Source: CAZKYP01 sp964556885 (lineage in GTDB: Bacteria > Planctomycetota > Phycisphaerae > Sedimentisphaerales > Anaerobacaceae). From it: a stretch of DNA of 19,398 bases. How positions within the stretch are numbered: position 1 is the stretch's first letter; the number at the start of each line of letters is the position of its first letter. The DNA lies in contig CAZKYP010000048.1 in the NCBI GenBank assembly GCA_964556885.1, positions 1-19,398 on the forward strand, read 5' to 3'. Positions 8,669-15,390 of this stretch are shown here, one piece after another. The notes beneath the pieces were generated by a model. The model was not told where the DNA came from, searched no databases, and saw only the letters and a program-made list of their open reading frames with translations. The position numbers and the translations under genes are program-made.

Positions 8669-8842
8669 TTAATCGGTGGATCTAATTTCAAGAACTCGAT
8701 TTCTCACAAGCTGGGCAGCCTGTTTAATCTTCTGCATTTGCTTGCGGACCCTTGTCCCGGCTGCTTTGTTCCCGCCCTGCGCCTTATTGATATCAGCTTC
8801 AATCTCAGCGACCAGCACTTTAAGATCTTCATATTCTTGCAT
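8669..8842 (-). CDS. Small histone H1/Hc1-like DNA-binding protein
   Basis: A 57-residue basic, helical protein. It fits the short Hc1-like family, with an N-terminal pattern of FE/YEDLK-L-V-AEIEADI followed by the very conserved core GNKAAGTRVRKQM and a Lys/Arg-rich helix. Family members bind DNA without strong sequence preference and resemble the chlamydial Hc1 N-terminal domain. The start is decided by GGAGG (complement of 8851-8855) 8 bases before the ATG at 8842. The frame is open upstream to 8929, but that extra part is hydrophobic, contains the likely promoter, and is probably not translated. Similar proteins are found in Bacteroidetes, Chlamydiae and planctomycetes. Confidence 0.8.
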   Translation of the reverse strand: MQEYEDLKVLVAEIEADINKAQGGNKAAGTRVRKQMQKIKQAAQLVRNRVLEIRSTD

Positions 8843-8900
8843 CAAAGTAACCTCCACATTGTGCAAAAGGATTTCTAAAAGTAGAGCTAAAATCGATAGA

Positions 8901-8929
8901 AACTTAACAATGTAAAACCACTTTGTCAA
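8901..8929 (-). promoter_or_regulatory. Candidate promoter of the Hc1-like gene
   Basis: On the minus strand a perfect TTGACA (complement of 8924-8929) is followed after 17 bases by TAAGTT (complement of 8901-8906), which matches TATAAT at only 3 of 6 positions. A transcript would have a leader of about 50 bases to the ATG at 8842. The position supports the short form of the protein. Confidence 0.4.
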
Positions 8930-8973
8930 AGAAAAATGCCATTTTATGCAAAAAAAACAATACTTTTATATTT

Positions 8974-9450
8974 TTACATATTCAGTTTTTTTACCAATTC
9001 CGCGATTCTTTTTCCCCGACGAGCACACTGCTGCTGGACCCGACGGTCCGGCTTACTAATCGAAACCGGTCCATAATGGTCGCCCTCAGGATCGCCCTGG
9101 ACAATACAGCCGGCAATCAGCATGGCTTCCAATATCCCGATAATCGTCGTTTCATTGCCTCCGCCTATATTTGCGGCACTGGAAAAAGCGGCCCCAACCG
9201 TGCCGTCAAGGGCCCCATGCCTGCTTACCAACTCGTCAATCAGTTGTTTTATAGGACCTGCCATCTGGCCGTAATATGTCGGTGAGCCGATAGCGATTGC
9301 ATCATAACCGGGCAAATCTTCAGCATTTACATCCTCAACCGATTTACATTCGGTCCCCAAACCTGCATCGTTCATAGCCTTGGCAATTATCTCCGCCATC
9401 TCTTTCGTATTACCGCTTCTTGAATAATAAATTACAATTCCTTTGGCCAT
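8974..9450 (-). CDS. Flavodoxin-fold protein, WrbA/NAD(P)H:quinone oxidoreductase-like
   Basis: A 158-residue FMN-binding flavodoxin-like protein for electron transfer or quinone reduction in the cytoplasm. The FMN phosphate loop is SRSGNT (10-15), after the first strand GIVIYY. The second FMN region is GSPTYYGQMAGPIKQLIDEL (55-74), whose SPTYYG-MAGP form is typical of WrbA-like proteins. The third is FSSAANIGGGNETT (89-102). The start is ATG at 9450, with GGAAAGGT just upstream on the minus strand. An ATG at 9471 would add seven residues, but it has no ribosome-binding site. The protein is shorter than E. coli WrbA (198 residues), so flavodoxin-like is the safer name. It stands alone between two gaps. 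Confidence 0.85.
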   Translation of the reverse strand: MAKGIVIYYSRSGNTKEMAEIIAKAMNDAGLGTECKSVEDVNAEDLPGYDAIAIGSPTYYGQMAGPIKQLIDELVSRHGALDGTVGAAFSSAANIGGGNETTIIGILEAMLIAGCIVQGDPEGDHYGPVSISKPDRRVQQQCARRGKRIAELVKKLNM

Positions 9451-9550
9451 TTTTTTACCTTTCCATATCATTCCATTGTTACAAAAATACCGGCTTTTAT
9501 TAATATTCTCATTCTAAATTGATTGAAAAGCAAGTTTTTACATCTTCCTT

Positions 9551-9602
9551 AAAAATAAAAAACACCTTGCAGGACATATTAACATTGTTAATCGCTATCT
9601 GC
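9551..9602 (-). terminator. Possible terminator after the HPr-like gene
   Basis: On the minus strand GCAG (complement of 9599-9602) and CTGC (complement of 9569-9572) bracket the palindrome TTAAC-AAT-GTTAA. Together they can form an imperfect hairpin, followed by a T-rich stretch (complement of the A runs at 9551-9562). It lies about 20 bases beyond the operon's last stop codon. The stem has an internal loop, so its strength is uncertain. Confidence 0.35.
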
Positions 9603-9621
9603 TTTTTTTCGCCAGGCTAAA

Positions 9622-11157
9622 TTAATGACGCAGGTAGGACAGTTTATCCGGCAGGGGAATGTTATTGCCGAAGCTGTCTTCGCCGTAGCCGGATTCGGCC
9701 AGTGCTTCTATATCTTCCAAAACTCGTTTATCGCCGATAAAAGTTACCTTAAGCTTGGTAGTTATATCGATTTTGCCCAATGCTAAAAGCTGGGCGACCT
9801 GGTCGGTAACTTTTTCCAAAAGCGTCCCTTCCTGTCGGGCAGGCTCGCCCGGCAGTTGCAAAGGCTGCTCATATATGATTACCTTGCTTCGTTCGGCCAA
9901 TACCAATAAAACATCTCTTATGATAATATTGATATCTTTTCCGACCGCCCATTCAGGTACGAGTTTCAGTTGTACGATTTCAGCCGCTAACTGCTTGCGT
10001 TTTTGTGCGTTTATCTTCTCGTTTGCACGGAAAAGCTCCAGCGGAGAGCCGGCGTCATAAACCTCGTCTTCCATTTCCATTTTAACCTCGCTTCCATAAT
10101 GCAGAACCAGCCTGGAAATGAGCGTCGACGGGCGAACATGGAAACCGCGATACGGAGGCACAGGTACATCGACCCGGCCGACCTCCGCATAACGCTTGAG
10201 CATTTCATGACAAAGATGCTCGGCACAACCTATATAAATACTTATATGAGTGACCGAGTACTTCATTAAAACATCCAGCAGCACCTCAGCCTCAACCATA
10301 GGTTTCTGTCGCGTTGGCGAATCACACGGCGGCCTGGTTACGTGCCGTTCATAATGATGAACGAACAGCGTTGCTGTTTTAAGCAGATGAAAAACAACGC
10401 TGATATGCCCCCTCAGGATCGGCAGATCGGTATCAAAACGCTCGGCCTCAGTGCCTGAGACATACGTATCGTACAACGATTGCAAATTATGAAATCGCAG
10501 CTCCAGCGTTCTCAATTTCTCTTCGCTGACCGAATCCGATACGTAAGAAGCATATTCTTCCGGCCTGGCACGGCTGGCGGCCCTTACACTTTTGCTTTGT
10601 ACAGCCAGATTCAGGAAGGCCGTTGTCAGCAGAGTAACCGTCTCCGATACCGTTTCAGTTCTGCGAGTCTCACAATCGCGCGGCAATCGGCCCCGGGGAA
10701 GATCTTCGGTATAAGACTTCTCCCGCAACCTGCTCGTTGGAATCGGCAAACCAAGCTCTGCGGCCTTAACGATTATCCGGTTCGCAGCCTTCAACAAAAT
10801 ACCTACGGTAAAATCGAGAGTCTCCTCCGTTGCCGCAAGAAAATCATCCTCGATAGGCAAAAGGCAATAGGCGGGCAATGAATGCCGAATATGGAGCAGC
10901 TCGTAGCCTACATCGGAAAAATGTTTAATCGATGCAATTATGGACCTGAAAGGACACCATTGGCAATTTTTACCAGCACCGTATGCATCAAGAAGCTCCT
11001 CAATCTGTGCAGATTGCGACAGCAGCTCGCCCAGCATAGGTCGAATTTTGACTTCATCTTTCGAGCGGCACTGCGTTAAATGCATAGCAAGGCCGAGCAG
11101 TGTCTGCGCACGCTTTGCAATGAGCTTCTGAAAATCTTCAAGATTCACTGTTTCCAA
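9622..11157 (-). CDS. Large protein with an embedded HPr-like phosphocarrier motif
   Basis: A 511-residue, mostly alpha-helical cytoplasmic protein without signal peptide. Residues 1-320 match nothing I know and include a C-x-x-C (C65, C68). Residues 338-345 read G-F-H-V-R-P-S-T, equivalent to the HPr active site G-L-H-A-R-P-A-x, so His340 (CAT on the minus strand at 10140-10138) would be His15 and Arg342 would be Arg17. A serine in the context D-A-G-S (S371) lies 31 residues later, matching Ser46 in N-A-K-S. The rest of the HPr fold seems to resume at about 450-495 (LKVTFIGDKRVLEDIEALAESGYGED), after some 80 inserted residues. The tail ends NNIPLPDKLSYLRH. The start is TTG at 11157, with GAGG 11 bases upstream. 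It is the last gene of a three-gene operon, 16 bases after the LolA-like gene. Whether His340 is phosphorylated, and by what, is unknown; no PTS enzyme is in the window. Confidence 0.65.
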   Translation of the reverse strand: METVNLEDFQKLIAKRAQTLLGLAMHLTQCRSKDEVKIRPMLGELLSQSAQIEELLDAYGAGKNCQWCPFRSIIASIKHFSDVGYELLHIRHSLPAYCLLPIEDDFLAATEETLDFTVGILLKAANRIIVKAAELGLPIPTSRLREKSYTEDLPRGRLPRDCETRRTETVSETVTLLTTAFLNLAVQSKSVRAASRARPEEYASYVSDSVSEEKLRTLELRFHNLQSLYDTYVSGTEAERFDTDLPILRGHISVVFHLLKTATLFVHHYERHVTRPPCDSPTRQKPMVEAEVLLDVLMKYSVTHISIYIGCAEHLCHEMLKRYAEVGRVDVPVPPYRGFHVRPSTLISRLVLHYGSEVKMEMEDEVYDAGSPLELFRANEKINAQKRKQLAAEIVQLKLVPEWAVGKDINIIIRDVLLVLAERSKVIIYEQPLQLPGEPARQEGTLLEKVTDQVAQLLALGKIDITTKLKVTFIGDKRVLEDIEALAESGYGEDSFGNNIPLPDKLSYLRH

Positions 11158-11173
11158 GGTTATATTGTCCTCG

Positions 11174-12019
11174 TTAGTTATCTTTTTCCAAAGGAACTAT
11201 ATCCGGCTCACCAAATCCACCCGGCAGCTTAAAATCAAAAACCTTTTCATCTATTCCTTTGTTGACCTCCGGCCTGAGCAGTTTAATCTCGTAAACATCA
11301 CCATAAGGAGGTTCCGGCTCGGTTGTGACCGCGTATATTTTTACCGGCAGCCCCAGTTTTTTATCTATCCAAAAATCTATCGATATATAGTCATCTTTAT
11401 ACATCGAATTCGGCTTAACTTTCAAGTGTACTTGAGTAAAATCCGCCGCCTCAGGCTTTTTCTGCTCCACAAGCTCGATATCGAACTGCTCTTTAAGGTT
11501 TTCAATCCTGCCGAAACCAAGTATCGGCAAATTCCTGCCGGCCAGATCGAAAACATCCTCCGTAGAATTACTGTCGTTCGGCTCTGCAATCTGGTAATAT
11601 TTCGCCTGCGACATCTCGTAGTCCAGATGCACAAGCCAAATGCCCTCAAATTTGTGCCTGGAATCGGGAATTCGCTCACCGTCGATAACAATATATTGTT
11701 CGACGTATTTTTGCTCCGCTTCATCCTCCTGCTTAAGGGTATTGAAATTGATTCTCATGGCGGATTTCCGGCCGGACTTCGAGTAATACAAGACACCTTT
11801 TCTCAGAGCCTCCGATTCCGGTAATTTCTGGATATATTTATATTCGATCTGGCACTGGAACGACTTAAGCTCCGAAGCCTTCTTGTCCAACTGCTCCAGG
11901 ACCTCATCGACCGGACTCTTGGGCTGGGTGTTTGAACCTTCCGCACACTCGGAGGCGCAACCGATACATGCTGTTGATAACAACACGAAGATTAACCTGG
12001 CTATTGTCATGTTACTCAT
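11174..12019 (-). CDS. LolA-like outer-membrane lipoprotein-sorting family protein
   Basis: An exported protein of 281 residues. Residues 1-20 form a signal peptide, with cysteines at 18, 21 and 25. The sequence near the first is S-T-A-C and near the second C-I-G-C, both weak lipoboxes, so it may be a lipoprotein. After a helical segment (VDEVLEQLDKKASELKSFQCQIEYKY) comes an antiparallel beta pattern, with G-V-L-Y-Y-S-K-S-G-R-K-S-A-M-R-I-N, then WLVHLDYEMSQAKYYQI and a late IDFWIDKKLGLPVKI. These are typical of the LolA/LppX/DUF1571-type half-barrel that binds lipoprotein acyl chains. It overlaps the HAD gene by 4 bases (ATGA), with AAGGGAAG just upstream as ribosome-binding site, so it is translationally coupled. 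The true LolA role is not proven; planctomycetes carry many such proteins. Confidence 0.7.
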   Translation of the reverse strand: MSNMTIARLIFVLLSTACIGCASECAEGSNTQPKSPVDEVLEQLDKKASELKSFQCQIEYKYIQKLPESEALRKGVLYYSKSGRKSAMRINFNTLKQEDEAEQKYVEQYIVIDGERIPDSRHKFEGIWLVHLDYEMSQAKYYQIAEPNDSNSTEDVFDLAGRNLPILGFGRIENLKEQFDIELVEQKKPEAADFTQVHLKVKPNSMYKDDYISIDFWIDKKLGLPVKIYAVTTEPEPPYGDVYEIKLLRPEVNKGIDEKVFDFKLPGGFGEPDIVPLEKDN

Positions 12020-12639
12020 TGGTCTGTCTTCCCTTTTCTTATGTTATATCTGCCGTTTTTGTTCTTTATAATCTCAAGTATCTCTGATATGTTTTCTATA
12101 CAAAAATTTGCATGTTCGGTAAATTCTCCTGCCTTGACGTTATTGGTCAGAAGTACCGCGACCGCACCTGCGGCCTTTGCACAAAGCAAATCGAAAAGGT
12201 AATCACCCACCAAAAGCGTCCGGGCCGGTTCAACTGAGAACCGTCGACACAATTCCAGCACCCCGAAGGCATCCGGCTTGACCGGCCCGTCTTCACGGCC
12301 GACGACGGCGTCGAACCTGAGCCGATGCCTGCGAGCAATAGCAAAGGCGTTGCTTTTCTTGTTGCGGGTCAATACCCCGATACGGATTCCGGATTCGCGA
12401 AGCTGTACAAGTGTTTCCATCGCGCCCGGATTAAGTTTCGATTCTCGCAGCGCTTTTTGCTCGTGATAGTCAAGTATCTCTTCGGCTTTCTGCCGTTGCC
12501 GCGGCGTCATCTTTTCCATCGATTCCAGAATCGGGCCGGAATCCCTGGCCAATCCGATTTCTTCGCGTATTGTGTCAAAATCGAAATATGGTTGTGTTAT
12601 CGTACCATCTAAATCAAATATAACTGCCTTGATCAGCAT
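12016..12639 (-). CDS. HAD-superfamily phosphatase (phosphoglycolate-phosphatase-like)
   Basis: Cytoplasmic Mg-dependent phosphatase of the HAD subfamily IA type, 207 residues from the ATG at 12639. All four motifs are present: DLDGT (nucleophile D9, acid/base D11), TRN (T91), K121 within V-K-P-D, and GDYLFD (D146, D150). The cap between motifs I and II is a short helical bundle, as in Gph and PGMB-like enzymes. The substrate cannot be told. An ATG at 12669 would add ten residues; neither start has a good ribosome-binding site, and I chose the shorter because HAD proteins usually begin a few residues before DLDGT. It is the first gene of the operon with the LolA-like and HPr-like genes. Confidence 0.85.
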   Translation of the reverse strand: MLIKAVIFDLDGTITQPYFDFDTIREEIGLARDSGPILESMEKMTPRQRQKAEEILDYHEQKALRESKLNPGAMETLVQLRESGIRIGVLTRNKKSNAFAIARRHRLRFDAVVGREDGPVKPDAFGVLELCRRFSVEPARTLLVGDYLFDLLCAKAAGAVAVLLTNNVKAGEFTEHANFCIENISEILEIIKNKNGRYNIRKGKTDQ

Positions 12640-12792
12640 AATATTTATATCGGATCCGTTGTTTAACATTTTTAAAGAAAGCAGGATACCATATCCCCGT
12701 ACAGAAATGAAATATATCCGCTTTTGTTTTCCGGAATTTTTACCTTCACGGAAACGACAAACAGCATTCAGTTAAAACTATGTAACTTCTAT

Positions 12793-13677
12793 CTATGTTG
12801 ATTTTTTACGGAGCAACTCAATAAAATACCGGCCGGCCTGGCCGAAAATCTTGCCTTTGCGGACAATAATACCAGTCGGCCTGAAAAACTTCTCATTGGA
12901 AAATTCTATAGCTTTTATCGTTCCGACTCCGACTTCCTGAAGCACCGCCGTCTGAGGCAATACGCTTACACCTGAATTTATCTCCACCGCCCTTTTAACT
13001 GTCTCGATGTTGTCGAATTCCATTACGGGACGAACAACAATATTATAGCGTTCCAGAATATTATCAATCCATGCCCGCGTTGGCACACCTTTCTCGAATG
13101 CAATGAACCTCTCGAACTGTAATTTGTGAATATCAATCTGTTGCTCATAAGACAATGGATTTTTCGTGCTGCAGACCAAAACAAGTGGCTCGTTCTCAAA
13201 ATCATATACATCAAGTCTTTTGTCTCTTTTCGGAACTGCTACCATGCCTATATCCACTTCACCGCTTAAAACCTGCTCGTAAATCCGTCCGGCAGCCGAA
13301 TATTCGACATGAACATTTACATCAGGGTAACTAACCATAAATTTCTTCACATAATCAGGTAAAGTATGCATGCCGATACTAAAAATCGCCGCTACATTGA
13401 TCCTGCTTACAATTGTCTTCTCCAGTGATTTCAGCTCATTTTGTAATTGTTCGTATCTGTCCATTATGTCTTTGGAAGCCTGATAAACCAACCGTCCCGC
13501 CTTTGTGAGCTGTATTGGACGTTTCTTACGGTTAATCAACTGGCATTTATTGGCAAGCTCCAACTGAGCAAGCTGCTGTGAAACCGCCGACTGGCTTAGA
13601 AAATGTTTTTCAGCAGTCCTCGAAAAGCTTTGCAAGTCTGCCAAATCACAAAATACTCTCAACATTTCTATCTGCAT
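12793..13677 (-). CDS. LysR-family transcriptional regulator
   Basis: A 294-residue LTTR. The N-terminal winged helix-turn-helix occupies residues about 1-62, with the recognition segment SFSRTAEKHFLSQSAVSQQLAQLE. A linker helix follows (about 65-88) and then a periplasmic-binding-protein-like effector domain (about 90-290) with the usual G-E-V-D-I-G-M-V segment. The start at 13677 has AAGGTG (complement of 13686-13691) 8 bases upstream. It is divergent from gdhA with 204 bases between, the classical LTTR arrangement in which the regulator controls the divergent gene and itself. The effector is unknown; a nitrogen or glutamate-related signal is an inference from position only. Confidence 0.9.
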   Translation of the reverse strand: MQIEMLRVFCDLADLQSFSRTAEKHFLSQSAVSQQLAQLELANKCQLINRKKRPIQLTKAGRLVYQASKDIMDRYEQLQNELKSLEKTIVSRINVAAIFSIGMHTLPDYVKKFMVSYPDVNVHVEYSAAGRIYEQVLSGEVDIGMVAVPKRDKRLDVYDFENEPLVLVCSTKNPLSYEQQIDIHKLQFERFIAFEKGVPTRAWIDNILERYNIVVRPVMEFDNIETVKRAVEINSGVSVLPQTAVLQEVGVGTIKAIEFSNEKFFRPTGIIVRKGKIFGQAGRYFIELLRKKST

Positions 13678-13693
13678 TATAAGTACACCTTAT

Positions 13694-13716
13694 ATTTTAT
13701 ATTAATTATATAAAAT
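13694..13716. promoter_or_regulatory. Inverted repeat in the lysR-gdhA intergenic region, candidate operator
   Basis: ATTTTATAT (13694-13702) and ATATAAAAT (13708-13716) are perfect 9-base complementary arms around 5 bases. It lies 17 bases before the LysR start, where self-repression would occur. A second, weaker repeat, GATAT (13718-13722) with ATATC (13731-13735), follows directly. LTTRs bind T-N11-A palindromes, so both are candidates, though the region is very AT-rich. Confidence 0.45.
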
Positions 13717-13744
13717 TGATATTTGAAGATATATCTATTATATT
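13716..13744 (+). promoter_or_regulatory. Candidate sigma-70-like promoter of gdhA
   Basis: TTGATA (13716-13721) and TATATT (13739-13744), each 5 of 6 matches to consensus, stand 17 bases apart. A transcript would start near 13751, leaving a leader of about 130 bases before gdhA. The weaker inverted repeat overlaps its -35 and spacer, as expected for LTTR control. Confidence 0.45.
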
Positions 13745-13881
13745 ATCATATTTACTAATCTATTACAAGCTCTAATACAAATATTAATAGGTTAAAAATT
13801 TAATGACCCAAAGCCAACAAAACCAATGTCTATTCTTCATAATAATACATTTCAAGTTTAACCTTTAGTGGAGGTCACCCA

Positions 13882-15228
13882 ATGTCAATGAACAAGATTA
13901 CTCAATCGGTTTATGAACAGGTTGTCAAGCGCAATCCCGGTGAGACAGAATTCCTTCAGGCTGTCAAAGAGGTTCTGGACTCTCTGGAACCGGTGATGAA
14001 AAAAAATCCAGAATATGTTGAAGCCAGGATTCTTGAAAGGATTGTAGAGCCGGAAAGGCAAATCATATTCCGTGTCCCCTGGCAGGACGACAAGGGTAAC
14101 GTACAGGTCAACCGCGGCTTTCGTTTTGAGTTCAACAGCGCACTCGGACCGTACAAAGGCGGCCTGAGATTCCACCCGACAGTCAATGCAAGCATCTTGA
14201 AATTCCTCGGATTTGAGCAGATATTCAAAAACTCCCTCACCACTTTACCGATGGGCGGAGGCAAGGGCGGCTCTGATTTCGATCCCAAAGGCAAGAGCGA
14301 CAACGAAGTGATGCGTTTCTGTCAGAGTTTTATGACCGAATTGTGTCGTCATATCGGACCTGATACAGACGTTCCGGCCGGAGACATTGGCGTCGGCGGT
14401 CGCGAAATAGGTTTCATGTTCGGCCAATATAAGAGACTTCGTAACGAATTCACCGGAGTCCTCACAGGCAAGGGCCTTAACTGGGGCGGCTCTCTCATCA
14501 GGCCGGAAGCCACAGGATATGGCTGCGTTTATTACGCCGAGGAAATGCTAAAAACACGCGGTGAAGATTTCAAGGGCAAGATTTGTACCGTATCCGGCTC
14601 AGGAAACGTCGCTCAATATACCGTAGAAAAACTAAATCAGCTCGGCGCCAAGGCCGTAAGCATCTCGGATTCCAACGGAACTATCTATGACTCGGACGGA
14701 ATTGACGAGGAGAAACTCGCATTCGTATTCGAGCTTAAAAACATCCGCCGCGGACGAATCAAGGAATATGCCGACAAATTCGGCGCCAAGTATCTTCCTG
14801 ACAAGCGTCCGTGGGACATCAAATGCGATTGCGCATTCCCAAGCGCCACCCAAAATGAAGTCGATTTAGATGATGCGAAAACACTGCTCAAGAACGGTTG
14901 CTACCTCGTGGCCGAAGGCGCCAATATGCCCAGCACACCGGAAGCCGCCGAGCAGTTCATCGCCAAAAAGATACTTTACGGCCCGGCAAAGGCCGCAAAC
15001 GCCGGTGGCGTAGCAACATCAGGCCTGGAAATGTCACAAAACTCGATGCGTTTATCATGGACACGCGAAGAAGTAGATAAAAGGCTGAAAGATATTATGA
15101 TTGCCATTCACAAACAGTGCTTCGAGGCCGCAGAAGAATACGGCCAGGCGGGCAATCTGCTGGCCGGTGCGAACATCGCGGGTTTTGTTAAAGTCGCCGA
15201 TGCTATGCTCGACCACGGTCTTGTTTAA
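13882..15228 (+). CDS. gdhA: Glutamate dehydrogenase (NADP-specific type)
   Basis: Interconverts 2-oxoglutarate plus ammonium and glutamate; cytoplasmic nitrogen assimilation. Its 448 residues and sequence match the hexameric bacterial GdhA type (E. coli 447). Substrate lysine K92 is in GPYKGGLRFHP and catalytic K128 in LPMGGGKGGSDFDP, with the same numbering as in E. coli. The DVPAGDIGVGGREIGFMFGQY block follows, and then the Rossmann glycine motif SGSGNVAQYT (about 235-244). NADP(H) specificity is inferred from the subgroup and is not proven. The ATG has GGAGGT (13870-13875) 6 bases upstream. It is transcribed alone, between a LysR gene and a strong terminator. Confidence 0.96.
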   Translation: MSMNKITQSVYEQVVKRNPGETEFLQAVKEVLDSLEPVMKKNPEYVEARILERIVEPERQIIFRVPWQDDKGNVQVNRGFRFEFNSALGPYKGGLRFHPTVNASILKFLGFEQIFKNSLTTLPMGGGKGGSDFDPKGKSDNEVMRFCQSFMTELCRHIGPDTDVPAGDIGVGGREIGFMFGQYKRLRNEFTGVLTGKGLNWGGSLIRPEATGYGCVYYAEEMLKTRGEDFKGKICTVSGSGNVAQYTVEKLNQLGAKAVSISDSNGTIYDSDGIDEEKLAFVFELKNIRRGRIKEYADKFGAKYLPDKRPWDIKCDCAFPSATQNEVDLDDAKTLLKNGCYLVAEGANMPSTPEAAEQFIAKKILYGPAKAANAGGVATSGLEMSQNSMRLSWTREEVDKRLKDIMIAIHKQCFEAAEEYGQAGNLLAGANIAGFVKVADAMLDHGLV

Positions 15229-15276
15229 TCTATCAGACAAACAGACTTTCAGGATTCAGAAAATGAAACTGCTTAA

Positions 15277-15312
15277 ACAGGAGGCCCGGCTTAAGGCCTC
15301 CTGTGTTTTTTA
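15277..15312 (+). terminator. Strong intrinsic terminator of gdhA
   Basis: ACAGGAGGCC (15277-15286) and GGCCTCCTGT (15295-15304) form a perfect 10 bp stem around an 8-base loop. They are followed by G and T6 (15306-15311). It lies about 50 bases after the gdhA stop. Confidence 0.92.
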
Positions 15313-15327
15313 TAATATGCGATTGAT

Positions 15328-15356
15328 TTGAACAATTAGCTTAATAGAGGTAATAT
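15328..15356 (+). promoter_or_regulatory. Candidate promoter of the PEP-synthase-like gene
   Basis: TTGAAC (15328-15333) is followed after 17 bases by TAATAT (15351-15356), matching consensus at 5 and 4 of 6 positions. It lies just after the gdhA terminator and about 35 bases before the ATG at 15391. The AT-rich setting makes weak matches common. Confidence 0.35.
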
Positions 15357-15390
15357 ATTTGTCATATTTTTTCTTTAGAGGATCTGATTT

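Noticed and set aside
11165..11824. Plus-strand open frame of 219 codons
   Set aside because: It lies antisense to the LolA-like gene, which has signal peptide, coupled start and ribosome-binding site. The plus-strand product is a low-complexity run of Arg, Phe, Leu and Ile without family features.
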